64,000 nucleotides of DNA, taken from the NCBI GenBank assembly GCA_918807975.1, contig OU964920.1, forward strand, positions 1,996,501-2,060,500, read 5' to 3'. This document shows, in pieces, positions 22,601 through 30,195 of the stretch. The stretch comes from Aplidium turbinatum (Eukaryota; Chordata; Ascidiacea; Aplousobranchia; Polyclinidae). A program made the translations under genes and the position numbers. Below the pieces are notes generated by a model that saw only the letters and a program-made list of their open reading frames with translations, was not told the DNA's origin and searched no databases. The stretch's first letter is position 1. Every line of letters starts with the position of its first letter.

Positions 22601-23675
22601 CACCTACCTGTATATTAGGACAGCTACTACTTTAACATTACAAGTAACATAAATTAGCACCACTTAGTCTGACCACATCTTTTCAACTTAGTTTTGCCGA
22701 TTAAGCAGACGGTCTTAATAAATAGGAAAAATCGTGGTCCACTGAAAACTGAATTGGCACAAATGAATAGCGGTCCAGTCATGCAGGTGATATAAGCACA
22801 CATGGACAAATTAATCTTAAGTAGACGGAAAAGCAAGGAAGCTAATCTTTGTGCTAAGCTTCAGGCATGGGTTTACCTGTCCTGCCAAAGGCACATCTGC
22901 ATGTTCTTGAGCGGTGTCGAACCGATGCTATTTTGAACGTCGTGCCAAGGTTCTTACCCCCGGCTATGCAAGCTGACTTATTTGTTGTTGCAGTGCACAA
23001 ATACTTCTCAAAAAAACACTTGTAGGAAATCGTGTTAATCGAATTATTATTTTCAGGTTCAAATAGTCCGATCACTGCGAACCGTAGAACCGGATATGAC
23101 GTCTCTAAAGGTAAGCGTGCATGTGCAATGCTGAATGATTTGTCTACGCTTTCATTTGAACTACATTTTATATTAAAGGTTTTAGTTTTTGTGAACAACG
23201 TAGAAAAGATAGAAATAACACAACTTACCTACAGTTACAAAGATGTTTTAGGCATCAGCAAGGTCTGGTGAAAATTCGAGCCAGGGTGGATACAGTAAGT
23301 AGCCTTAGGGTGGGGAGAGGTCGATATTGATCTACATTTATCTGACCTTGCAACTATACCGAAAATAAAGATAAGCTACCTTTTTGTGCTTTAAGGGGGA
23401 CGAACTCCCAATTGCCCCCTGAATCCGGCCCGAGTGTAGTAATGTGCTGGTGTAGGCTAAGTTTCTAGACTGGTTGTTTATTCTTGTTGTAGGTTATGGA
23501 CGTGTACATTGTGCTAAGTACGACACCTGACGGTTGGATTTTTGGAGAGAGAATATCGGATGGATATCGCGCTTGGTTCCCCTCAACACACGTAAAAGAA
23601 ATTTTAAGCGAAAGAACTCGAGAAAGAAATTTGCAAAGACGCAGCCGCTTAATGGGCGAGCAAACTATAGTGTAG
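4555..23675 (+). CDS. NGEF-like: Ephexin-family Rho guanine nucleotide exchange factor (14 coding exons)
   Basis: A spliced gene for a cytosolic activator of Rho-type GTPases. DH-PH proteins exchange GDP for GTP on Rho, and ephexins link Eph receptors and other signals to actin. Coding exons: 4555-4628, 6365-6494, 7518-7620, 8059-8183, 9081-9241, 18175-18333, 19397-19526, 19735-19818, 20835-20918, 21489-21643, 22013-22121, 22222-22341, 23057-23110, 23493-23675. All introns are GT-AG, phases agree, and the total is 1671 bases (556 residues plus stop). The DH domain spans about residues 145-350 (AMFELISSESSYLRS; LPMQRITRLPLL), PH about 351-478 (YFFLFNDVLLIAKK), and a C-terminal SH3 about 479-540 (DGWIFGER...AWFPS). 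Domain order and sequence match NGEF/ARHGEF5/16/19/26. It is shorter than human ephexin-1 (about 710 residues), mainly before the DH. ATTAAA at 23688-23693 could serve polyadenylation. I infer the start exon; a further upstream alternative exon is possible. Confidence 0.93.
4755..5016 (+). repeat. tRNA-derived SINE, family SINE-I, copy 2
   Basis: Head CCGCCCTGATAGCTTAGTTG, B box GGTTCGACTC, then the SINE-I body (AGCGGCACCTAGTGAATGG) and end (GAAACTACCAGG). It lies in intron 1 of the ephexin-like gene, in the same direction. Confidence 0.85.
5147..5215. repeat. Palindromic mini-element, copy 3 (centre shortened)
   Basis: CCCAGATATGGAAATCCG at the left mirrors GATTTTGCTGTCTGGG at the right. 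The middle is reduced to TTTTACATTGATTCAACTA. It shows the true ends of the family. Confidence 0.7.
5826..6000 (+). repeat. tRNA-derived SINE, family SINE-II, copy 1
   Basis: tRNA-like head: CAACCGAGTGATGAGAGC (A-box-like) and CCGGTTCGATACC (B box). The following GAGCATGCAG... and CTTGAAGGCATGC are shared with copies at 19907, 22858 (minus) and 62155. It lies in intron 1 of the ephexin-like gene. Confidence 0.75.
6073..6293. repeat. Foldback element with about 100-bp arms
   Basis: The left arm (about 6073-6175) is an almost exact reverse complement of the right arm (about 6192-6293), for example CATACTCATGTTAGCCC against GGGCTAACATGAGTATG. About 15-20 bases separate the arms. No coding capacity. 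Confidence 0.9.
6365..6494 (+). CDS. NGEF-like: Ephexin-like gene, exon 2
   Basis: Follows acceptor TTGCAG and ends GACGAG before GTAAAC. Encodes a basic, serine-rich linker (SRKLRSNSYRRAIS...). Such segments before the DH of ephexins are usually disordered and phosphorylated, but no specific site can be claimed. Confidence 0.8.
6600..6615 (+). other. Exact 16-mer equal to the ascidian trans-spliced leader
   Basis: ATTCTATTTGAATAAG is the leader described from Ciona mRNAs (recalled knowledge). Here it is followed by GCACTAATG, not the GT expected of an SL RNA donor, and lies within intron 2 of the ephexin-like gene. It could be an SL RNA relic, a retroposed trans-spliced mRNA end, or chance. 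Confidence 0.4.
6773..7017. mobile_element. PiggyBac-like MITE, 245 bp
   Basis: Perfect 13-base terminal inverted repeats, CCCTTTGAGGACC and GGTCCTCAAAGGG. TTAA stands directly outside the left end and TTTG, a possible decayed TTAA, outside the right. No coding capacity. Lies in intron 2 of the ephexin-like gene. Confidence 0.8.
7055..7200. repeat. Dispersed repeat (GGTTGCTTTTGGAC family), copy 1
   Basis: Shares ordered blocks GGGGTTGCTTTTGGAC, GGGTCCGG, ATTTCAGGGG and CTCAACGGCCCTGTG with 24316-24550 and 27045-27245. Class unknown; the right end CACCACTGG may be a terminal repeat. Confidence 0.6.
7518..7620 (+). CDS. NGEF-like: Ephexin-like gene, exon 3
   Basis: Acceptor CACTTCAG, donor GTGAGT. 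Encodes LSLSPSDLLHYQQ and then an acidic run with DSLDDEGDD. Phase joins exons 2 and 4 without a shift. Confidence 0.85.
8059..8183 (+). CDS. NGEF-like: Ephexin-like gene, exon 4 (pre-DH linker)
   Basis: Encodes WLHQPHVQNSSILQNMSQRE...KRQE, which leads into the DH domain as in ephexins, where a short segment just before the DH takes part in autoinhibition. The acceptor is a tandem ACAGCAG (8055-8061), so splicing can start at 8059 or 8062, both in frame, adding or dropping one alanine. Confidence 0.9.
8620..8735 (-). repeat. tRNA-headed SINE, family SINE-IV, copy 1
   Basis: On the minus strand a B box GGTTCGGTCCC sits in GACCTGGGTTCGGTCCCAGG and is followed by GCCAAAGACTTGAAAA. The same order occurs at 8900-9002. 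Both lie in intron 4 of the ephexin-like gene. Confidence 0.6.
8900..9002 (-). repeat. tRNA-headed SINE, family SINE-IV, copy 2
   Basis: Minus strand: CCAGCTCAGTGGTGG (A-box-like), GATCGATTCCAGG (B-box-like), then ACCAAAGACTTTGAAAA, matching copy 1. Confidence 0.6.
9081..9241 (+). CDS. NGEF-like: Ephexin-like gene, exon 5 (start of DH domain)
   Basis: Encodes AMFELISSESSYLRSVTVL...HHLFSNVEAVKATSKR, the first conserved region of the DH domain with the E(S)SYLRS helix that contacts the GTPase. Acceptor TTTTTGCAG; donor GTACAG. Confidence 0.97.
9419..9906 (-). repeat. BEL/Pao 3' LTR
   Basis: 488 bases, almost identical to 17283-17770. Boundaries follow from TG...CA ends and the ATCAT target duplication. 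Confidence 0.96.
11376..13044. mobile_element. Non-autonomous hAT element, 1669 bp (copy 1)
   Basis: Terminal repeats CAGGGGTCACCAA at both ends and an exact 8-base target duplication CTCTAAGC at 11368-11375 and 13045-13052 in the BEL element. No transposase is recognised; interior open frames have no known motif. A second, rearranged copy occupies 53530-56948 in the opposite direction. A 624-bp element is nested at 11806-12430. Confidence 0.95.
11806..12430. mobile_element. Nested DNA element with long inverted repeats, about 625 bp
   Basis: Begins AACACTGGTCAACA and ends TGTTGACCAGTGT. The inverted similarity extends for more than 100 bases (GATTTAGGGTAATTT and AAATTACCCTAAATC). The second hAT copy lacks it near 56365, an empty site. 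Target duplication possibly AAT. Superfamily not assigned. Confidence 0.85.
14250..16730 (-). pseudogene. BEL/Pao gag region (fossil)
   Basis: Long gag-like region with an alanine/glutamate-rich coiled-coil stretch, followed by cysteine-histidine zinc-knuckle motifs near its end. Part of the broken BEL element. Confidence 0.85.
17010..17282 (-). repeat. Tandem repeats in BEL leader, about 70-75 bp period
   Basis: Three to four degenerate units, each with CTACCAACTGACAAGAA and CGTCTTTTATTTTT, lie between gag and the 5' LTR. Leader function is unknown. Confidence 0.8.
17283..17770 (-). repeat. BEL/Pao 5' LTR
   Basis: Partner of 9419-9906, with about one base of difference in 488. Followed by target duplication ATCAT. 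Confidence 0.96.
17811..18098 (+). repeat. tRNA-derived SINE, family SINE-I, copy 3
   Basis: Head GCCTCGTTAGTTCAGTGG (A box), GGTTCGACTC (B box), the shared SINE-I body and a tail ATAAACCAAACCAG. It ends about 75 bases before exon 6 of the ephexin-like gene. Confidence 0.9.
18175..18333 (+). CDS. NGEF-like: Ephexin-like gene, exon 6 (DH domain)
   Basis: Encodes RFFSALERRRK, then ILIDDVCDIVCDYV and YITYCSNETYQQ, which aligns with DH residues of mammalian ephexins (ISDVCDIVYRYA; YITYVSNQTYQ). Acceptor TTGATTAG, donor GTAAAT. Separated from exon 5 by 8.9 kb, mainly the BEL element. Confidence 0.96.
18466..19004. mobile_element. hAT-like MITE, 539 bp
   Basis: Terminal repeats CAGGGATGAAGGAACCAT and its inverse with one mismatch. 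AAAGTAGGTGGGCCCAG recurs near each end. No clear target duplication. Lies in intron 6 of the ephexin-like gene. Confidence 0.75.
19397..19526 (+). CDS. NGEF-like: Ephexin-like gene, exon 7 (DH core)
   Basis: Encodes SFLLLPMQRITRLPLLID, the most conserved DH helix (LP.QRI.RL..L). Acceptor TTTTTCAG, donor GTTAGT. Too short to be found as a frame by itself. Confidence 0.97.
19735..19818 (+). CDS. NGEF-like: Ephexin-like gene, exon 8 (DH)
   Basis: 28 codons, phase 0, reading TIRQRCDVTMPQYRVASRAL. Between TTTCAG and GTGAGA. Confidence 0.93.
19907..20097 (+). repeat. tRNA-derived SINE, family SINE-II, copy 2
   Basis: GGCCGAGAGGTGATAGCTC (A-box-like), CAGTTCGACACC (B box), then GAGCATGCGACTG, TTCAAGGCATGCC and GGTGGACACAAAGA, as in copy 1. 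Confidence 0.75.
20098..20834. other. Intron 8 remainder, nothing recognised
   Basis: Contains a small run of GGTGATGTCAGGGTGATG repeats at about 20168-20215 and otherwise AT-rich sequence without a recognised element. Confidence 0.4.
20835..20918 (+). CDS. NGEF-like: Ephexin-like gene, exon 9 (end of DH)
   Basis: 28 codons (VCNERAKAMERMEEMIQL...FKSSR), matching the DH-PH linker helix ACNEGVRKMSRTEQMISIQ of mammalian ephexins. Acceptor CTCATAG, donor GTTAGT. Confidence 0.95.
21489..21643 (+). CDS. NGEF-like: Ephexin-like gene, exon 10 (start of PH domain)
   Basis: Encodes SSRYLLKQGPI and MYFFLFNDVLLIAKKK, PH strands typical of ephexins. Acceptor TTGCAG, donor GTTAGT. Confidence 0.97.
22013..22121 (+). 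CDS. NGEF-like: Ephexin-like gene, exon 11 (PH)
   Basis: Encodes ESYVVTDYCYKNRLRARD and CTFFLTLESNQ. Acceptor CCCGCAG, donor GTGAGA, phases fit. Confidence 0.92.
22222..22341 (+). CDS. NGEF-like: Ephexin-like gene, exon 12 (PH C-terminal helix)
   Basis: 40 codons ending the PH domain, with RWMMAMKSASKF corresponding to the helix RWMTSLAP of ephexins. Acceptor TTGCAG, donor GTATAG. Confidence 0.95.
22858..22975 (-). repeat. tRNA-derived SINE, family SINE-II, copy 3
   Basis: Minus strand: GCATAGCCGGGGGTAAGAAC, CGGTTCGACACCGCTC, AAGAACATGCAG, CCCATGCCTG, in the order seen in copies 1 and 2. Confidence 0.65.
23057..23110 (+). CDS. NGEF-like: Ephexin-like gene, exon 13 (start of SH3)
   Basis: 18 codons, VQIVRSLRTVEPDMTSLK, in the place of VQCVHPYVAQQPDELTLE of mammalian ephexins. 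The usual ALYDY motif is not conserved. Acceptor TTTTCAG, donor GTAAGC. Confidence 0.93.
23493..23675 (+). CDS. NGEF-like: Ephexin-like gene, exon 14 (SH3 and C-terminus)
   Basis: Encodes VMDVYIVLSTTPDGWIFGER, then AWFPSTHVKEIL, the core of the SH3 domain, then a basic tail (ERTRERNLQRRSRL) and the stop TAG at 23673-23675. ATTAAA follows 13 bases after the stop. Confidence 0.97.
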   Translation, partial: VMDVYIVLSTTPDGWIFGERISDGYRAWFPSTHVKEILSERTRERNLQRRSRLMGEQTIV

Positions 23676-24315
23676 CTTTGTGAATGTATTAAATCACTGA
23701 CGCGATCCCTCCCGTACATCTTCCCTTGGGGCGTACTTAAAGTGGCGATAAAAGGGGGGAGGGGAGGGAGCATGAATAGCACGAGTGCATGTTAGTCATC
23801 ACAATCCATTTGTCCTTCTAGGTGAGTCCTGGCTTTTATCTCTTCTTGCAGAAGTTTTCTAATTTTCACAGTAGCCTACCTTTGCCACGCTTTTAAGTTA
23901 TGATTTAGATTCCCTTACTACTGTATGCTCTATCGAAAGGGGTTTTGTTACCACCTCTAGCTATCTCTTCTTGGGCTCAATTTTCCCCTCTGAACAGAAA
24001 CATATTAAGGCTTTTTGTTGTTAAATAAGAAGCAAAAAGATTTCAGGTTATTTTCGTTCAATATGGAGACTTGGATACACAGCAGTCAAAACAAAAGGGG
24101 CGACTAAACCACAAAAAGGTCACAACAAAAAGGGTGACCAAACCAATAAATAAAAAAGGCGACAAAATCAAAATGATTCAAGACATCCAACCGAATTACC
24201 ATCGCTAGCCTGAATGTAGGTTGGAACCAAAAAAGAAAAGTAGCATTATTTCTGAACGTACCCCATCAAGCTTTATAGCAATGAGGTTATGCTATTGTTG
24301 CAATACAGAACCTAG
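23676..24315. other. Downstream of ephexin-like gene, no gene seen
   Basis: Contains a purine-rich patch with repeated GGCGAC/GGTGAC words at about 24095-24175. No coding exon or element ends recognised. Confidence 0.4.
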
Positions 24316-24550
24316 CCCAGTGGTAGTAGCATTGACAGGGAGTGTTCAGGGGGTACTTTTGGACGAGGGGTTGCTTTTGGACCAGGACCTAGGATGATTT
24401 TAGCGACCCGTAACCGTTTCAAGGGGTCCTGGAACTAAAAAACCACTTCGTATTTTTTGGATAAATAACTTCTTTCTTAAAAGTGAGTTCATTTAGGACC
24501 CTAGGATCTCACTGGTACCGGACCCAAATAATCCTCCCAACACCCCTTCT
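24316..24550. repeat. Dispersed repeat (GGTTGCTTTTGGAC family), copy 2
   Basis: The longest of the three copies: GGGGTTGCTTTTGGACC, GATGATTTTAGCG, GTAACCGTTTCAAGGGTCC-like block, ACCACTTCGTATTTTTTGG. Starts near CCCAGTGGTAG. Class not known. Confidence 0.6.
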
Positions 24551-25150
24551 AGCCTATATTTTGCTGTTGTTAGGCTGCTCATATACATACCAGACACAAG
24601 GTGGTGACATAAAGTACCGGTAGGCTACCATCAATTCTCATGACTCTATGCAATAGTTTCTCACTTTTATTTAATTTTTGAGCAGAAACTTTTCAATTAG
24701 GAACTTTCAACAGGGAGAGTCCGTAGGATTTCTGACTTGTTCTTTATATGTTATTGCTATCGGTTGTGTACGAAGATAGTGTACTGCTTGTAAGGCGGGT
24801 CAAAGACGTGCACACTTCCTTTATTTCATTTTTACTTAAAACATTTTTGTGTATGTGTTGCTGTTTAACGTTGCGCAGTTGAAAAACCCTTTTTTTGTTG
24901 CAATATTGCATCACCCTTAGGTGGTGATGAGAGTTCAAATACTTTGACAATGTTTTTTAATCTAAACCTAGCTTTTTGCTGATGTGGTTTTCAATAAGGC
25001 CTGCACTTGAGATTTTATGGCAAAAGGTTTCATTTTGTTTTTAAGTAGGCTATTACTAAAACACGCTTGCATTTATGTGTTCAAGAAGTAAGTTATTGTA
25101 AAAGTACTGAAAATTTATTATTTTACCGAAATACCAAGCTTTGTTAGTAT
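24551..25150. other. Intergenic stretch, nothing recognised
   Basis: AT-rich, with a few short open frames without motifs. Confidence 0.35.
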
Positions 25151-25317
25151 TTTGGTTTGGTTGGTTTTTGAATCTTTATCCTCGGACGGACAAAGCCTTG
25201 ATAGGTTATTCCTGGTAGTTTTGCATACTTGTAGGGGCTCTTGAGTCTTGACGCAGGGCCGGTTACTGAGATTGACAGAGTGAAGTTTTCCGATTGCTGA
25301 AGTCTTGTTGCCTGGAA

Positions 25318-26773
25318 CCTTTATCCGACATGACCCCTGCCCTACATATCTGGGAGTGACCTTGGATCGACAACTCACGTATAAAAAACACTGTGACTCA
25401 GTTCGTGCCAAAGCATCAGCAAGAAACAACCTTCTCAGATGTCTAGTTGTGTCGACTTGGGGATCCAAAACCCCAAAACTGCGCACTAGTGCCCTAGCGC
25501 TTGTGTACAGTGCTGCCGAATATGCTTCTCCAGTCTGGTGCCGCGCAGCACACACGCAGGAAAAGTGGATATCGCCCTTAAAGGGGTACTAAAGGAAAAA
25601 CTTGACTTGGCGATTTTCCACGTTCTTTGTGTTTAACTTGCTACCATAAAACGATTTTCAATAAAATTTTGCCCCATTGCGGTCTGATTAGCATTCCGCG
25701 CGTACTTTTGTCAGAGCTTTCAAAACCAGAATGGGCCCGAGCAGCGAAGCGTGCGACTGTACAGTCTACGTAATAAAAGACGAGCAATCAGCTAATCACG
25801 CAACAGTTGTTACTGCCGGCGATTTAACTGTAAGCTAATGTATGTATGTACATCAAAACATCAGATTTCAACGTCAAAACATCAGACAGTTTGCTCAAAA
25901 CCTCAGATCTGATGTTAAAACATCAGATGTTGTAACGTGGCTTTTGTTATTGCTGTCTTTTGTGACGTATTCTCGAGATGTGTTTGCATTTTTTGATCAT
26001 TTTGAAAATAAATGAAACATTGGACTTTGGGCCTTGCAGTGCCATTGAAAATAAATTTTTTTCGGTAATTTTTTTTGAAATGTATTCTTGAATGTTCAGT
26101 TTACGCATTTTAATGCTTAATTCCCGTTTGAAAATTTCATTTAGTATGCCTTTAACGACACCATGCGCATAATCACTGGATGCCTGCGTCCAACTCCCAC
26201 AGACTTACTACCACTGCTTTCAGGCATCGCCCCACCAAAACTACGCAGAGAGAATTCCACCATACGACTCGCATTAAGGGCAGAGATCAATGATCGCCAT
26301 CTCCTCCACAATGTAGTCCTTGACGCACAACAGCTCACACGTCAACGTCTGCCTTCCAGGCACCCCTTTTCTCGACACGTTGTGGCGCTTCATGAAGGTC
26401 ACTTCGACCTGATGAAGTCATGGAGAGACCGCTGGGAAACCATCTCACGGCCCAACCAGTTCCACGTCACACCAGACACTACGGTACCACCTGGCTCAGA
26501 CCTTGCCAGGTGGTTGGCTACCGAATGGGTGATTCTGAATCGCCTCCGTACTGGTGTTGGTCGCTTCAAGCACAATATGTTTACCTGAGGATTGTGCGAC
26601 TCACCAGCCTGTGTTTGTGGTGACTGTCAAACAGCACAGCACATCATTAATCACTGTCCACATGTTTTGACCTGCAAAACATGTGGATCTCATAGACCCT
26701 GATATGAAGACATTACTCTGGTTGCAACAATTGGGAGATGTTGCCTGAATTGCTGCCTCATAAGCAAGAAGAA
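25318..26773 (+). mobile_element. 5'-truncated Jockey-type LINE, copy A
   Basis: C-terminal part of a LINE reverse transcriptase protein (YLGVTLDRQLTYKKH, then RIITGCLRPTPTD and RLRTGVGRF, and a cysteine-histidine motif CVCGDCQTAQHIINHCP), with stops in the last part. Flanked by the 11-base duplication GTTGCCTGGAA; the 3' end is CATAAGCAAGAAGAA. Interrupted by a TTAA element at 25582-26151. Same family as 45762-46385 and 53569-54713. Confidence 0.92.
25582..26151. mobile_element. TTAA-targeting MITE, 570 bp, inside the LINE
   Basis: TTAA at 25578-25581 and 26152-26155. Imperfect inverted ends AGGGGTACTAAAGGAAA and AGGCATACTAAATGAAA. Removing it and one TTAA restores the LINE reading frame VDIALNDTMRIITG, an internal proof of the insertion. 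PiggyBac-like by target. Confidence 0.92.
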
Positions 26774-27044
26774 GTTGCCTGGAATTATTCTATTCACTAG
26801 GTGTCGCTGAATAGAGAGCAGTCCTGAAATGCGTTGCTCAAGCGCACACCCTGAGAGTCGAACCAGCGCCGCGTGATCTTGAGCCGGGCGTGTAACCACT
26901 GAGCTAACGGGGCGGAATTTTGGTTTAGTGTGTTCTCAGCATATCACAGCCAGGCAGATGTAGCCTGCGATGAGCTTCTGAAATGTGCCTACTGTGTCCT
27001 CCTGAGATGTGCCTTCCGTGTCCTTCTGACATGTGCCCTCAGAA

Positions 27045-27245
27045 GCGTTGACAGTGGTAATCCAGGGGATGCCTTTGGACTCGGGTCTGGGTTGATTTTA
27101 GAGGCTTGTAACGTTTCTAAGAGTCCCGGGAATTTTAAGAAACCACCGCGTCTTATTTAGAATAGTGCGTTTTTTTAAAAGTGTCTTAATTAGAGTTCCG
27201 AGAATCTCTTCGATAGTGGGCGCAAATTATCCACTCAACGGCCTT
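27045..27245. repeat. Dispersed repeat (GGTTGCTTTTGGAC family), copy 3
   Basis: GGGGATGCCTTTGGACTCGG, GTTGATTTTAGAGG, GTAACGTTTCTAAGAGTCC, ACTCAACGGCCTTGTA, in the order of copies 1 and 2. Confidence 0.6.
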
Positions 27246-27992
27246 GTATGCTGTAGCTTGGCAGAGCATGGCAAAGGTGTCCAGTTCTTAATTGTTATAA
27301 TATATATAGGCCTATACGATACAAATAAATAATAATTAGCTTTGATGTTTATTGGCTGCTGCGAAAAAAGATGTGCAATAAATCAAAACACGATGTACAG
27401 TAAAAATGTGAAAGGATCACATTCAAGCAAAATAAAATGATAATAGAATAGCACCAAAGCAACGGGAGGCTGCGAAGTGACCGTTTAAGGTCTTCAAGTC
27501 AAGCAGCCAACCCTCTGTTCATCAATGAAAATTCTAATTGGATAATTGAGACAAATAAACAAGAAAATTTCCCGTTCATTATTGTGCTGGTAAGTCTATA
27601 TCGACTTTTGTAGTTAGTAGTATCTTTTTCGTCCCAGACGCATTAATGACGAAAAATATAATGCTTGATGATTGAAAATAAATAATTCAAAACAACAGTG
27701 AAGCTGGCCAATATGATAAGAAATTAAAAGTTTAGGTAGGTCACTAATGAATGAACAGTGTATCATTATGTTTTCTCAATTGTGAGTGACAAACTTTAAT
27801 TTTTATAGTTTGTCATAATAATTGTTCACCAAAAACAGAGGTGGCCCATGTTTCCCAAACAGTATTGCGACCTCACATCTTGTAAAAAGATACGCTTGGG
27901 CGCGTGACGTCATGCTCAAGTGGCATATGGTCACCATAGCCTCTGAGGCTCTGCTTGAGAGAAAAATATAAAGGGGTGCGTATAAAGTAAAC
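27246..27992. other. Intergenic stretch, nothing recognised
   Basis: AT-rich with no gene, SINE head or terminal repeats recognised. Confidence 0.35.
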
Positions 27993-28825
27993 GGATGCAA
28001 CCTAATTCGTACCATGAACAATTCGTACCGTCAGTTCGTACATTGAAAAGATCGAGAGAAAAAATTAAAAAAGCCGAAGTCGCTGATCGCAGTTTCCGCA
28101 AACATTTTAAAATTTTCCGCAAACAAACAAAAACTCTTAGGATCATTTAAAGAAATTTTAAAATGTTTGCGGAAACTCCGATCAACCCTAACTCTTTTAA
28201 AATGTTTGCGGAAACTCCGATCAACCCTAACCCTTTTAAAATGTTTGTGGAAACTGCGATCAGCGACTTCGGCAAACTCTTAGGATCATTACCGGAAATT
28301 TTAAAATGTTTGCATTACCGGAAATTTTAAAATGTTTGTGGAAACTGTGGAAAAAACGGAAACTGCAATCAGCGACTTCGGCTTTGTTCTATTTTTTTCT
28401 CTCGATCTTTTCAGTTTGTTTGTTTGCGGAAACACCCTAGCCCTAAACTTTAACCTCTTTAAATGTTTGCGGAAACTCCGATCAACCCTAACCCTAACCT
28501 TTTAAAAATGTTTGCGGAAACTGCAATCAGCGACTTCGGCAAACTCTTAGGATCATTACCGGAAATTTTAAAATGTTTGCGGAAACTGCGGAAAAACCGG
28601 AAACTGCGGAAAAACCGGAAACTGCGATCAGCGATGTTCTACTTTTTTCTCTCGATTTTTCGGTTTGTTTGTTTGCGGATACCGATACTCAGATACCCTA
28701 ACCTTTTTAAAATGTTTGCGGAAACTGCGATCAGCGACTTCGGCTTTTTTTAATTTTTTCTCTTGATCTTTTCAGGGTACGAACTGAGGGTACGAACTGT
28801 TCAGGGTACGAACTACGTTGCACCC
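27993..28825. mobile_element. Foldback element with TTCGTACC ends and internal repeats
   Basis: Arms longer than 100 bases: GGATGCAACCTAATTCGTACC at the left, its degenerate reverse complement at the right, each followed inward by GAAAAGATC and GCCGAAGTCGCTGATCGCAG. The middle has many copies of TTTTAAAATGTTTGCGGAAAC and short CCCTAA runs. Short relatives at 38316-38450 and 40684-40763. Confidence 0.85.
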
Positions 28826-28867
28826 AATATAATTGGATATAGAATCTTCCCCAACAACCAGTAACAT

Positions 28868-29595
28868 CAGTGATGCCACTCTTAGTGTTTTTCCACTAGA
28901 TCAAGTGTTTTTGGGTTGCATCTAGTGTTCTAGTGTTTTATTTTTGCTATCTAGTGTTTTTTTTAGCGATTTATCGCTATGTTGGTGTGCATAAGTTTGG
29001 ACAGTGTTCAAAGTAGCCCCACCTATTTTTGTTTGGCTTCATCAATGTGTTTGTAGTGCTTTTCAAAGTGGACTCGAATTTTTTGTCTAGTACACCCAAT
29101 GATGACCAAATTTGAGATATTTAGCATAAATCCTTTAAAAAATACACGTAAATGACTGTGAAAAGTGTTCAAAGTAGACTAAAGTAGGCTAGGTAGCGTA
29201 GCCTACCATATGGTATCGGAGGCATACATTTCGTCGGCTTACATTAAATGAGTGTGGAGTTCTTAGACTACACTAGGCTACCTCAGAGATGATTGTGAGT
29301 AATATTGCGTTTTTGACAATATATTTGCAAAGGCCAAATTTTGAGAAAATTTTGTTCGCCCCCCAAATGTTTTACTCTCCTACGGCTATGACTTCAGGGC
29401 TCTCACTTTCAAGGAAATTCAGTTTTATTCTGAAATTTTAAAGACTTTTAACACTCATTAACGCCATTGGCTGTAATTTTTGTATATTGTGCATGTAAAT
29501 GATCGTGTATTTATGATACTAGTGTTTTTTTGTGAATGTAGTGTTTTTTTCAGTCAAATCTAGTACTTTTCCATGACAAGAGAGTGACAACAGTG
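28868..29595. mobile_element. hAT-like non-autonomous element, 728 bp
   Basis: Ends CAGTGATGCCACTCT and (inverted) CACTGTTGTCACTCT, with repeated CTAGTGTTTTT words near both ends. Flanks GTAACAT and GTAAGCAT look like a decayed target duplication. Confidence 0.7.
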
Positions 29596-30187
29596 GTAAG
29601 CATGACAAAGAGTGTATAAAATCTGGCAGACTTCTGCCAGCAAAACAAATGCCAGGTCTCACCTATTAAAGGCGGACAAATGGATGATAAAAGCTCATTT
29701 TTTTAAGATTCCTGTAAGAAATATGAACCTTAACGCTTAAACAAATTTACTCAGATTTTGATTTAAAATCTAGCTTATGGTGTTACTGTTTAGGCCTACT
29801 CTTCAAAAACAAGAATGACACATGGTTAAAATAAATTGGCAAAAAGTAAAGCTTTTTTCAACAGGTAAAGGAAAACAACCGTACGGTCCACTGGTCCTTT
29901 GGCATTCTGGAAGTAATTAGAGAGATGCTACAAAAATGGGGAAATGATGCTTCAAACTTTATTTTTTAATATGGTCCTGAAGAACTCACAATATGCAAAG
30001 CTCTATGAAATTAGTAGTCATCTGTTTTATTTTTTTTTTCGGCCATTTATCGGTCATTGACCAATTTTTTAGCAAAATGTCTGAAAAAAAATACAGTAAA
30101 TTCGGTCAAAATGTCCGAAAAAATATATAGTAAATTCAGTCAAAATGTGAAATTGTTGAGGAATTAAATCACTTTGTAATTGCGAAC
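29596..30187. other. Intergenic stretch with short TGTCYGAAAAAA repeats
   Basis: Two units of about 40 bases around 30076-30150 (GTCAAAATGTC...AAATTC). Related GACCGAA words occur at 31590-31660, beyond the hAT at 30196. No gene seen. Confidence 0.4.
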
Positions 30188-30195
30188 CATTAGAG

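Larger units (their letters stand above)
25151..26915 (-). repeat. SINE-I copy 4, split by a LINE
   Basis: The 3' part (25151-25317) and the 5' part with the tRNA head (26774-26915; B box GGTTCGACTC on the minus strand) are one SINE-I copy. A truncated LINE inserted at GTTGCCTGGAA, duplicated at 25307-25317 and 26774-26784. Confidence 0.9.

Noticed and set aside
28485-28500. Internal telomere tract
   Set aside because: Only two or three CCCTAA units, within a repetitive foldback; too short to call.
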